A stretch of DNA of 6,677 nucleotides, taken from positions 3,977 to 10,653 of the forward strand of contig OKRF01000514.1 of assembly GCA_900290315.1 (NCBI GenBank), written 5' to 3'. Numbering within the stretch: position 1 is the stretch's first letter; each line of letters opens with the position of its first letter. The position numbers and the translations under genes are program-made. Shown in pieces: positions 1 through 5,784 of the stretch. The notes under the pieces are model-generated. The model was not told where the DNA came from and did no database searches. It saw only the letters and a program-made list of their open reading frames with translations. This DNA comes from Candidatus Sulfopaludibacter sp. SbA3 (lineage in GTDB: Bacteria; Acidobacteriota; Terriglobia; Bryobacterales; Bryobacteraceae).

Positions 1-982
1 GCGATTCTTCATACATCAGGCGCTTATCGAACCACCCGTGATCGCCCAGAAAGAAGCCCTGGTCGGAAGTGTAGATGACGATGGTGTCTTTAGCGAGGCT
101 CTCGGCGTCCAGATAGTCGAGCAGCCGGCCCACGTTGTCGTCGACGCTGCGGATGCAGCGCAGGTAGTCCTTGATGAAAATCTGGTAAGCCCACTTACGA
201 AGCGCGTCGCCATGCAGATCGGGCGGGAAGGGCTGTTTGATGTCCGCCGTGTTCATGTCCTCGCCAACTTTCATGGTGACGGCGGCCACACTGCGGGCGC
301 GGCCTTCGTAATGGTCGAAGAGGTTGTCGGGCTCGGGGATGGTCTCACCGGCGAACAGCTCCTTATACTTGGGCGCGGGTTCCCAGGGACGGTGGGGCGC
401 CTTGTGGTGGCACATCAGGAAGAAGGGCTTGTCGCGGTCGCGCTGCCGCATCCAATTGAGCGAGAAATCGCCGATCAAATCCGTACAGTAGCCGCTGTAC
501 TTTTTCCGGCCGCCCGCCGCGATGAAAGTGGGATCGTAGTAGACTCCCTGACCCGGCAGAATGTTCCAGTAATCGAAGCCTGTGGGGTTGGTCTCCAGGT
601 GCCATTTGCCGATCATGGCGGTCTGATATCCGGCATGCTGCAGTTCCTTGGCCACGTGATTGCGCTTGGGATCGAGCGAATCGTTCAGCGTATAGACACC
701 GTTTTTATGGCTGTACTGTCCCGTCAGAATCGCGGCACGGCTGGGAGTGCAGATGGAGTTGGTGCAGAAACAGTTGGTCATGCGCACGCCGCGCACGCCG
801 CCGGCGGCGATGCGATCGATCTGAGGAGTCTGGTTGATGCGGCTGCCGTACGCGGAGATGGCGTGGGCCGCATGGTCGTCGGCCATGATGTAGAGGATGT
901 TCGGCCGAGGGCGTCCAGCCGCGAGGGCGGCGCCACCGGCACCCAACAAAGTTAGGAAATCCCGCCGATTGTATGGATTCAT
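1..982 (-). CDS. Tat-exported sulfatase (S1 family), 3' end beyond window
   Basis: Type I sulfatase, predicted to hydrolyse a sulfate ester outside the cytoplasm; the substrate, probably a sulfated sugar, is inferred. The 327 visible residues begin with a twin-arginine signal (NRRDFLTLLGAGGAALAAG, 5-23). Then come the metal-binding DD of IMADDH (Asp35, Asp36) and the signature CTPSRAA at 78-84, whose Cys78 would be converted to formylglycine. GKWHL (125-129), HHKAPH (192-197) and TSDQGFFLGDHG (305-316) carry the expected active-site Lys, His and Asp residues. The family is usually 450-550 residues, so roughly the last third is missing at the left window edge, not because of a mutation. The start at 982 is supported by AGAGG at 993-989, six bases upstream, and by correct placement of the Tat motif. 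It is the last gene of the minus-strand set, 16 bases after the DUF423 gene. A three-residue duplication (GVRGVR, 62-67) lies before the signature. Confidence 0.95.
   Translation of the reverse strand, partial: MNPYNRRDFLTLLGAGGAALAAGRPRPNILYIMADDHAAHAISAYGSRINQTPQIDRIAAGGVRGVRMTNCFCTNSICTPSRAAILTGQYSHKNGVYTLNDSLDPKRNHVAKELQHAGYQTAMIGKWHLETNPTGFDYWNILPGQGVYYDPTFIAAGGRKKYSGYCTDLIGDFSLNWMRQRDRDKPFFLMCHHKAPHRPWEPAPKYKELFAGETIPEPDNLFDHYEGRARSVAAVTMKVGEDMNTADIKQPFPPDLHGDALRKWAYQIFIKDYLRCIRSVDDNVGRLLDYLDAESLAKDTIVIYTSDQGFFLGDHGWFDKRLMYEES
782..799. repeat. 9-bp tandem duplication inside the sulfatase gene
   Basis: The nonamer gcgcacgcc occurs twice back to back. On the coding strand it gives Gly-Val-Arg-Gly-Val-Arg just before the MTNCF segment that leads into the formylglycine motif. 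From general knowledge of the family, this loop normally has a single unit of the type GVRFTN, so one unit looks inserted. The frame is kept. Confidence 0.8.
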
Positions 983-998
983 TTTGAGCCTCTACGTT

Positions 999-1370
999 CT
1001 AGGCGACCCGCCGGAGATACCAGGCCAGCAGCACCCATCCCACGATAAAGCAGACGCCGCCGATCGGCGTGATGGCGCCGAGCATGCGATTGCCGGTGAC
1101 TGCCAGCAGGTACAAACTGCCGGAGAAGATCACGACTCCGCCCAGAAGGAAGGTGCAGACCGTGGTGGCGCTCAGGCCGGAAAAGGTACCGGTCTTTGGC
1201 AAAATGGAAACGATCAGAATCCCCAGAGAGTGCACGAACTGGTAGAACACGGCCTTTTCGTAAACCCCCATCGAGTAGGCGTCCAGCCGGCCTCTCAGCC
1301 CGTGCGCTCCAAACGCGCCGAGAATCACGGCCAGTGCCAGCAGAATCGCTCCCGTTGCGCTCCAGTTCAT
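999..1370 (-). CDS. DUF423 (YgdD-type) small inner-membrane protein
   Basis: A 123-residue integral membrane protein of the DUF423/UPF0382 family, whose biochemical role is not established. Recognition rests on GAFGAHGL (18-25) near the N-terminus, the central QFVHSLGI stretch, and ITPIGGVCFIVGW (100-112) near the C-terminus. Four hydrophobic segments are visible at about 5-22, 40-58, 66-90 and 97-119, and the length matches the family. The start at 1370 is well supported: AAGGAG lies at 1380-1375, four bases before the ATG. That site touches the stop codon of the preceding DUF4159 gene, suggesting translational coupling. The gene sits between the DUF4159 gene (10-base gap) and the sulfatase gene (16-base gap), so the three are probably co-transcribed. 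Nothing in the sequence ties it to sulfatase function beyond this position. Confidence 0.93.
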   Translation of the reverse strand: MNWSATGAILLALAVILGAFGAHGLRGRLDAYSMGVYEKAVFYQFVHSLGILIVSILPKTGTFSGLSATTVCTFLLGGVVIFSGSLYLLAVTGNRMLGAITPIGGVCFIVGWVLLAWYLRRVA

Positions 1371-1380
1371 GGGGCTCCTT

Positions 1381-2226
1381 TTAATGAGTCATTGAATACA
1401 CAATGTAGTTCACGCCGATGCGCAGACCCAGGTCCGAAAACCGCACGGGGTATTGCGGATTGTCGGCGTGCTCCCAGGAATCGCCCAGGTCCATGTTGTG
1501 GCACATGGCCACCATGATGCGGCCGCGGTCGTCATAAATCGCGCGCCAGTGGGGCGTCTTGCCGGACTCGCCCTTCTCATAGGTCAGGCCGGTTTCCAGG
1601 TAGAGTGCGCCGGGCACCTGGTAGCGCGTGTCCAGGTCGTAGATGGTATGGAAGATGGCGTCGCCATTGGGGATTTCGACAATCGGCCGGTCAGGGAAGA
1701 CTTTGCGCATGCTGGCGACGAAGACGTCCCATTCGACGTTGCCGTGGAAATCGTCGCACATGAAAAAGCCGCCACGCAGCAAAAATTCACGCATGGTTTT
1801 GGCCTGCGAATCGGTGAGGCTCCAGTGGCCCACCTCCACGCCGTAGAGCCAGGGCCAGTCGTAGACGTCGCCGTCGTCGAGATCGATAGGCTCTTCCACG
1901 GAGCGCGTGTGGATGCGGGTCAGACGGCGGACGGCTTGCGAAAGATGGCGGTCGCTGCGGGGATAGTCCATGGTCCAGTTGGACCCGCCTTCCTTCCACG
2001 TGCCATTGAATTCCACGCCGCCATAGTAGGGGCCTACCGGGGGGTACATGAGGCGTGCGAAGGCCCACTCGGTTTTCTCCTGCGAGTCCGGCGGAATCTG
2101 AAAGTGCGAATATTCCAGTCCCGGATATTCGCGGAAGGGTTTCTGAAATGCGTAGAGCGCGGAGATCACCAACAGGCCGCCGGCCACCAGGGCACCGGCG
2201 CGATGAAATTGGATTCGCAGACTCAC
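1381..2226 (-). CDS. DUF4159 domain protein with N-terminal membrane anchor or signal
   Basis: A 281-residue protein whose body (about 55-281) is a DUF4159 domain, a bacterial family of unknown function with a glutamine-amidotransferase-like fold. Family landmarks are the FARLMYPP opening (56-63), the WLYGVEVGHWSLTD block (126-139), LLRGGFFMCDDFHG (149-162), FPDRPIVEIPNGDAIFH (177-193), and the final LGDSWE and LRIGVNYIVYSMTH segments. Residues 10-27 form one hydrophobic segment after a basic N-terminus (VSLRIQFHR), so the protein is probably exported or membrane-anchored. The GTG at 2226 is chosen because it gives this sensible N-terminus. The frame stays open to an ATG at 2364, but that would overlap the divergent gene's coding sequence. 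No well-spaced Shine-Dalgarno is seen; GGA directly abuts the GTG, so the exact start is uncertain. It is the first gene of the three-gene minus-strand set. Confidence 0.85.
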   Translation of the reverse strand: MSLRIQFHRAGALVAGGLLVISALYAFQKPFREYPGLEYSHFQIPPDSQEKTEWAFARLMYPPVGPYYGGVEFNGTWKEGGSNWTMDYPRSDRHLSQAVRRLTRIHTRSVEEPIDLDDGDVYDWPWLYGVEVGHWSLTDSQAKTMREFLLRGGFFMCDDFHGNVEWDVFVASMRKVFPDRPIVEIPNGDAIFHTIYDLDTRYQVPGALYLETGLTYEKGESGKTPHWRAIYDDRGRIMVAMCHNMDLGDSWEHADNPQYPVRFSDLGLRIGVNYIVYSMTH

Positions 2227-2297
2227 TCCTAACTCAGCATACCAATGGACGCGCCACGCCGTTCCTGGTAAGGCATTTGTTGTACGATGGTGTCGCC
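2227..2297. promoter_or_regulatory. Divergent promoter region between DUF4159 and TIM-barrel genes
   Basis: A 71-base gap between two gene starts facing away from each other must hold both promoters. On the minus strand, TGGTATGCT (2244-2236) resembles an extended -10 element, nine bases before the GTG at 2226. On the plus strand, TACGAT (2283-2288) resembles a -10 element, nine bases before the ATG at 2298. No convincing -35 hexamer or operator palindrome was seen. The -10 calls rest on eye matching only (four of six consensus bases each). Confidence 0.35.
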
Positions 2298-3143
2298 ATG
2301 ACAATGCACGAAGAGCTTTCCCGCCGTTCCTTCCTGGCCCTGTCCGCCGCCGCTCCACTGGCACTGGCGGCGCCGGCCGGCAAGAGCATCCCTATCGGGC
2401 TGGAGCTTTACTCAGTTCGCAACGAACTCGCCAAGGACCTTCCCGGCACGTTGCAGGCGGTGGCGAAGATGGGGTATGAAGTGGTGGAATTCTTCGCGCC
2501 CTATTTCAGTTGGACACCGGATTACGCCAGGCAGGTCCGCAAAATCATGGACGATTCGGGCATTCGTTGCAACTCCACGCACAACGGCCCGCCTTCTTTC
2601 ACTGTGGACGGCTTGAAAAAGGCGCAGGAGCTCAATCAGATTCTGGGCGCAAAGTTCATCGTGATGGCGAGCGCCGGCACGGTGAAGGTGTTGGATGGCT
2701 GGCATCGGGTGGCGGAAACGCTATCGGCGGCGTCGGAGACACTGCGGCCGCTGGGCATGCGCGCGGGCTATCACAATCACCAACTGGAGTTCACGCCAAT
2801 GGAGGGCAAACGGCCCATCGAAGTAATCGCTGCGAATACACCCAGGGACTTCATGCTGCAGTTCGATGTGGGCACCTGCGTGGAGGTGGGGTCCAACCCG
2901 GTGAGTTGGATTGAGGCCAATCCCGGACGCATCAACAGTCTGCACCTGAAGGATTGGGCGCCCGGAGAAGGAAAGGGATACCGGGTTCTGTTCGGCGAGG
3001 GTGACGTGCCCTGGAAGGCGGTTCTGGCGGCGGCGGAAAAGGTGGGCGGCGTGGAATATTACCTGATCGAACAGGAAGGCAGTCGTTTCCCGGCCCTGGA
3101 GACCGCGGAGCGCTGCCTGGAGGCGTGGAGGTTAATACGGTGA
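2298..3143 (+). CDS. Tat-exported sugar phosphate isomerase/epimerase-like TIM-barrel protein
   Basis: A 281-residue xylose-isomerase-like TIM-barrel protein (AP endonuclease 2 superfamily), the fold used by sugar and inositol isomerases, epimerases and dehydratases; the substrate cannot be read from sequence. A twin-arginine signal SRRSFLALSAAAPLALAAP spans 8-26. The barrel starts at GLELYSVR (34-41) and continues through AKMGYEVVEFF (56-66), GYHNHQLEF (157-165), FDVGTCVEVG (189-198), SLHLKDW (214-220) and YYLIEQE (254-260). By comparison with characterised relatives, the metal ligands would be Glu164, Asp190, His216 and Glu258, so the site looks intact. ATG 2298 places the Tat motif correctly; ATG 2304 is an equally acceptable alternative. 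There is no clear Shine-Dalgarno. The gene is divergent from the DUF4159-DUF423-sulfatase set, which suggests shared control. A large hairpin follows its stop codon immediately. Confidence 0.92.
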   Translation: MTMHEELSRRSFLALSAAAPLALAAPAGKSIPIGLELYSVRNELAKDLPGTLQAVAKMGYEVVEFFAPYFSWTPDYARQVRKIMDDSGIRCNSTHNGPPSFTVDGLKKAQELNQILGAKFIVMASAGTVKVLDGWHRVAETLSAASETLRPLGMRAGYHNHQLEFTPMEGKRPIEVIAANTPRDFMLQFDVGTCVEVGSNPVSWIEANPGRINSLHLKDWAPGEGKGYRVLFGEGDVPWKAVLAAAEKVGGVEYYLIEQEGSRFPALETAERCLEAWRLIR

Positions 3144-3199
3144 CAGGCTACACAATTCCCTATTTCTCTCGACGCCTATATGGGGAATTGCGTAGCCTG
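3144..3199. repeat. Inverted repeat pair (copies 1 and 2) forming a long hairpin
   Basis: CAGGCTACACAATTCCC (3144-3160) pairs with 3183-3199 over 17 bases with one A-C mismatch (3152/3191). The stem can be extended by three pairs, one a G-T wobble, leaving a loop of about 16 bases. It begins directly after the TGA of the TIM-barrel gene, and its right arm covers the upstream start of the next gene. It could stop transcription by structure alone, but no T-tract follows, so a standard intrinsic terminator is unlikely. Copy 1 is also the left member of an inverted pair with 4022-4043. Confidence 0.85.
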
Positions 3200-4013
3200 C
3201 CACCGGATTAACAGGGCAGCAATGGAATATCGCCGTGAAGATCTCCCGCAATACGGCGTAATGCTGGTGCCGCCATCGTCCTCCGAATACGCCGCGCTGC
3301 TTGCCGATATTCAGACGCGTCTCGCAAACCCCATTCCAGGAGCGCCACCGAAACTTTTCGCTTTTGAAGATCCTGGTGCCCCCACCATGATCTTATGCAA
3401 CCGTTCGCAAACCGCGATCGCGTCGATCTCCTGGACATGGAAACTTGAACCCGAGAGCGGGCGGCCGACTGGTTGGTCAGTTTCCACTGCCAACGTGCCA
3501 TCCCTGCTCGCGCCGTTCGGCCTGGACGAGAGGATGCGCAAGCTCTACGGCTATTGGCACGTGATCCTGCCCGGATCGAAGCGTTTCATTCGCGGCAGCC
3601 GCATGTTCGGCGACAACACCGACGTGCGCCCACCGCAACCCGACGAACTCTGGAAAGGCGGAGTTACCGGCGCCGCCGGTAGTACCCACCGTCGGCCCGG
3701 GTCTTTGAAATGCGTCACGCTCGCGCTCGATGGCGTCTTCTATCTGGACGGCGGATTTGCTGGTCCTGACACTCTCCACACTTTTGACCGCGTGGCCGCT
3801 GATGTCGACAGGCATCTCCAAGTGGCCAAAATCGCGCGGGACGGCCTCAAGACAGGGCTTTCCCCCGCGGCGATCTTCGCGCAGATCGGGGCCGTCTCCG
3901 GGCAAGCCTCACAGACAGGCATGATGCGGCACCACGGCGCCACCGACGATCAAGTCATCTGCCTGCTGGCGTCGTGGACCGAAACGCCGCTGCCGAATTT
4001 CCATAAGCTGTAA
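3180..4013 (+). CDS. Hypothetical protein between inverted repeats
   Basis: No family is recognised with confidence. The 277-residue product looks soluble, with no signal peptide or membrane segment. Visible parts are a likely beta-rich region containing ILCNRSQTAIASISWTW (71-87), the motif MFGDNTDVRPPQPDELWKGG (142-161), a strand pair around LALDGVFYLDGGFAGPD (181-197), and an amphipathic helix about 203-235 (RVAADVDRHLQVAKIARDG). The start is uncertain. ATG 3180 has no Shine-Dalgarno and its first residues (MGNCVACHR) are translated from an inverted-repeat arm; ATG 3222 (MEYRRED) may be the true start, with TATATG at 3177-3182 as a possible -10. Codon use looks like that of its neighbours. 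The whole gene is bracketed by inverted repeats at 3145-3166 and 4022-4043, which suggests movement as a cassette, but no transposase is visible. It converges with the decarboxylase gene across a repeat-filled gap. Confidence 0.75.
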   Translation: MGNCVACHRINRAAMEYRREDLPQYGVMLVPPSSSEYAALLADIQTRLANPIPGAPPKLFAFEDPGAPTMILCNRSQTAIASISWTWKLEPESGRPTGWSVSTANVPSLLAPFGLDERMRKLYGYWHVILPGSKRFIRGSRMFGDNTDVRPPQPDELWKGGVTGAAGSTHRRPGSLKCVTLALDGVFYLDGGFAGPDTLHTFDRVAADVDRHLQVAKIARDGLKTGLSPAAIFAQIGAVSGQASQTGMMRHHGATDDQVICLLASWTETPLPNFHKL

Positions 4014-4021
4014 GTCGCAAC

Positions 4022-4043
4022 GAAGTAGGGGATTGCGTAGCCT
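4022..4043 (-). repeat. Third repeat copy, inverted partner of 3145-3166
   Basis: Read on the minus strand, this 22-base stretch matches 3145-3166 at 19 positions. All three differences are transitions (core AGGCTACRCAATYCCC). It begins nine bases after the stop codon of the hypothetical gene. The two copies therefore flank the gene in opposite orientation, like terminal inverted repeats. No target-site duplication was found outside them. Confidence 0.75.
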
Positions 4044-4102
4044 CTCTCGAAAATGCCCCCCATAGCCCGAAGAAAACAGGGTCGAAAAACCGGTTGAGCG
4101 AC

Positions 4103-4169
4103 TGGTAACGCCGGCGATCTTGTCGCCGGTCGGCCAGTGCAACCGGCGGCGAGACCGCCGGCGCTACCA
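4103..4169. repeat. REP-like element: two inverted hairpins
   Basis: Two 28-base arms (4103-4130 and 4142-4169) are inverted copies, identical at 24 of 28 positions, separated by 11 bases. Each arm contains its own perfect 7-bp hairpin with a 5-base loop: CCGGCGA with TCGCCGG in the left arm, CCGGCGG with CCGCCGG in the right. The A-T pair at the top of one stem is G-C in the other, a compensated change. This is the layout of a bacterial REP doublet, lying between two convergent genes. It may protect or end transcripts; that is inference. Confidence 0.8.
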
Positions 4170-4195
4170 ACCGCCGGTCTTTCATCCCGTTTTGC

Positions 4196-4210
4196 GGGGC
4201 GGTCCGCCCC
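4196..4210. repeat. GC-rich perfect palindrome
   Basis: GGGGCGG and CCGCCCC form a perfect 7-base inverted repeat around a single T. As RNA it would fold with a 3-base loop. A shorter CCCG/CGGG stem overlaps it on the left. It sits 26 bases after the REP-like doublet in the same convergent gap, with no T-tract on either side. Confidence 0.65.
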
Positions 4211-4215
4211 TAATT

Positions 4216-4243
4216 GACAGACGACAAAAAACGATCGTCTGTC
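4216..4243. repeat. Hairpin with 9-bp perfect stem (GACAGACGA)
   Basis: GACAGACGA (4216-4224) pairs perfectly with TCGTCTGTC (4235-4243) around a 10-base loop that contains six A residues in a row. The T-run on the minus strand falls in the loop rather than after the stem, so this does not fit a standard intrinsic terminator for the decarboxylase gene. It lies 66 bases beyond that gene's stop codon. Its close packing with the other palindromes suggests a member of a dispersed repeat family. Confidence 0.7.
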
Positions 4244-4309
4244 CCACGGGGCTAACGAATTCTCATCAGGGCGGCGGAGGCGCTGCCTCATGAGCCGACG
4301 GTCACCGCA

Positions 4310-5701
4310 TTAAAATGCCGCGATGGCGCGAGCGACATCCGCTGGCGAGGTCTGCCAATTCAGAACGCTGACCCGCATGGCGCGGCGGCCGTGCCAGTTG
4401 GTGCCCGCGAAGAAAGCTTCACCGCCTTCCAGGACTCGCGCGATGGCGGCGTCGGTGAAACGATCGTGGTCCTCTTCGCCAGCTCCCAGCCGCGGATCGC
4501 GAAAACGCACCAGGCCCTGATTGATTTGGGACCGCCAGAGCACCTCGGCGCCATCCAGATGGCCAATGCCTTCCACCAGCGTTCGGGCGTGCTCGCAGCA
4601 GCGGTCGATTAGGTCCGCGACGCCAATGCGGCCCAACTGCCGAATGGCCGCGTACGTGGCAAACCCTCTCGCGCGACGAGACCATTCGGGGTTCCAATCG
4701 ATTTGGTCCCTGGCATCCTGATCGTGCACCAAATAAGGTGCGCGATGCGACATGGCGGCGCGGTGCGCCTCCGGCCGCGCTACGAAAGCATATCCGGAAT
4801 CGTAAGGCACGTTGAGCCATTTATGGCCATCGGTAGCCCAGGAATCGGCCAGTTCCACGCCCTCTACAAGATGCCGATAGCGCGGACTAGCGCCGGCCCA
4901 AAGTCCGAACGCGCCATCCACATGCACCCAAGCGCGGTGCCGCCGAGCGATGGGGATCAGCGCGTGGTAGTTGTCGAACGAGCCCGAGTTCAAGTCCCCT
5001 GCCTGTAGCACGACGATGGTTGCCGCGCCGGGCGCGCTGGCCAGCGCTGCCTCGAGCACCGCGGGTGTCGTTTGCTCCCGGTCGTCCACTGCGAGATCGC
5101 ACACGTTGCCTTCGCCAATCCCCAGCAGGCGAATGGTGCGCTCGATGGAGCCGTGCCGGTTGGAGGCCAGTACGCGGATGGGCGGCGCGCCGCAGAGTCC
5201 GTTTCGCTCCACATCCCAACCTCGCTCTTGCAGAAGGGCGTGCCGCGCGGCTGCCAGGCAGGTGGTATGCGCCATCTGGCACCCGCTGACGAAAGCGAAC
5301 GACGCGGACGCCGGAATCGCCAGCAGATCTTTCAACCATGCGCCGGTCACTTCTTCCACTACCGCGGCAGAAGGGGCACAGGCAAACAGGGCAGCGTTCT
5401 GATCCCACGCCGCGGTCAGCCAGTCCGCCGCCAGCGCCGCCGGGAGGGAGCCGCCGATCGCCCACGCGAAGAAGCGTCCGCCCGCGCTGCCCAGTAGGCC
5501 GCCTTGTGTATCGTCCACCAGGTCGCGCACCACCTCCTCCGGGGCGAGGCCGTGATCGTTGAGAGGCTTCGCCAGTTTGGCGCGCAGTTCGGACAAGCTT
5601 ACGGTGGCAGCGACGGGTCGATCGCGCAAGCTCTCCAGGTGGCCCAGGGCGGATTGAAAGGCGGCTTGCAAAGCGGCCTGGAACGCGGAAGGACTGTCCA
5701 T
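4310..5701 (-). CDS. PLP-dependent decarboxylase family protein (group II)
   Basis: A complete 463-residue fold-type I PLP enzyme of the aromatic-L-amino-acid/glutamate decarboxylase family. It would be cytoplasmic; the amino acid substrate is unknown, and databases often name this branch only as an aminotransferase-like family. Seen in order: GGRFFAWAIGGSLPAALAAD (74-93), the phosphate-binding SGCQMAHTTCLAAARH (139-154), His183 in NRHGS as the likely ring-stacking residue, VHVDGAFGLWA (259-269) with Asp262 expected to bind the pyridine nitrogen, and DSWATDGHKWLNVPYDSGYA (286-305) with Lys294 as the Schiff-base lysine. The length fits the family. ATG 5701 is the only plausible start because the conserved region begins soon after; no Shine-Dalgarno precedes it. 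It lies 83 bases downstream of the PEP-CTERM gene on the same strand, with an apparent promoter of its own, and converges with the hypothetical gene. Confidence 0.93.
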   Translation of the reverse strand: MDSPSAFQAALQAAFQSALGHLESLRDRPVAATVSLSELRAKLAKPLNDHGLAPEEVVRDLVDDTQGGLLGSAGGRFFAWAIGGSLPAALAADWLTAAWDQNAALFACAPSAAVVEEVTGAWLKDLLAIPASASFAFVSGCQMAHTTCLAAARHALLQERGWDVERNGLCGAPPIRVLASNRHGSIERTIRLLGIGEGNVCDLAVDDREQTTPAVLEAALASAPGAATIVVLQAGDLNSGSFDNYHALIPIARRHRAWVHVDGAFGLWAGASPRYRHLVEGVELADSWATDGHKWLNVPYDSGYAFVARPEAHRAAMSHRAPYLVHDQDARDQIDWNPEWSRRARGFATYAAIRQLGRIGVADLIDRCCEHARTLVEGIGHLDGAEVLWRSQINQGLVRFRDPRLGAGEEDHDRFTDAAIARVLEGGEAFFAGTNWHGRRAMRVSVLNWQTSPADVARAIAAF

Positions 5702-5708
5702 TGAATTG

Positions 5709-5714
5709 AGTTTA
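5709..5714 (-). promoter_or_regulatory. Possible -10 element for the decarboxylase gene
   Basis: TAAACT on the minus strand ends seven bases before the ATG at 5701, close enough that the transcript could start at the start codon itself. No Shine-Dalgarno is present, which agrees with a leaderless message. No clear -35 hexamer was found, so the call is weak. Confidence 0.3.
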
Positions 5715-5739
5715 GGAAGATGGCTGGAAGCAGCGCCAT

Positions 5740-5761
5740 CCGATTCTTGCTATCGAATCGG
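5740..5761 (-). terminator. Candidate terminator hairpin after the PEP-CTERM gene
   Basis: CCGATTC and GAATCGG form a perfect 7-bp stem with an 8-base loop, 23 bases beyond the PEP-CTERM stop codon and ahead of the decarboxylase promoter region. There is no T-run after the stem on the minus strand, so it may be a transcript-end structure rather than a standard intrinsic terminator. Confidence 0.35.
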
Positions 5762-5784
5762 GCCGTGGCCCCGGGCTCCGGCCG

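Noticed and set aside
38..955. 305-residue plus-strand open frame
   Set aside because: It lies fully antisense to the sulfatase gene, whose protein shows all family motifs. The plus frame gives no recognisable domain and is a by-product of high GC.
1453..2232. 259-residue plus-strand open frame
   Set aside because: It is antisense to the DUF4159 gene and has no recognisable domain; it is a GC-driven shadow.
2055..2297. N-terminal extension of the TIM-barrel gene to 2055
   Set aside because: The extra 81 residues are antisense to the DUF4159 gene and would place the Tat signal in the middle of the protein.
2227..2364. N-terminal extension of the DUF4159 gene to an ATG at 2364
   Set aside because: It would run through the divergent promoter region and the first codons of the TIM-barrel gene. 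The added residues look non-coding and would bury the signal-like segment.
3144..3199. Standard intrinsic terminator for the TIM-barrel gene
   Set aside because: The stem is long but interrupted, the loop is large, and no T-run follows. The arm recurs at 4022-4043, so a repeat explanation fits better.
3189..3203. CxxCH heme-c motif (CVACH) at the N-terminus of the hypothetical protein
   Set aside because: Its first part is translated from the inverted-repeat arm. There is no signal peptide, and no distal Met or cytochrome domain follows, so it is probably chance.
4022..4243. CRISPR array
   Set aside because: The repeats differ from one another in sequence and length and are not regularly spaced.
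3950..4291. Minus-strand frames across the convergent gap
   Set aside because: They read through repeats and antisense to the hypothetical gene, with no recognisable protein or start signals.
4887..5465. 192-residue minus-strand frame inside the decarboxylase gene
   Set aside because: It is an Arg/Gly/Ala-rich alternative frame of a gene whose main frame shows all PLP-enzyme motifs.
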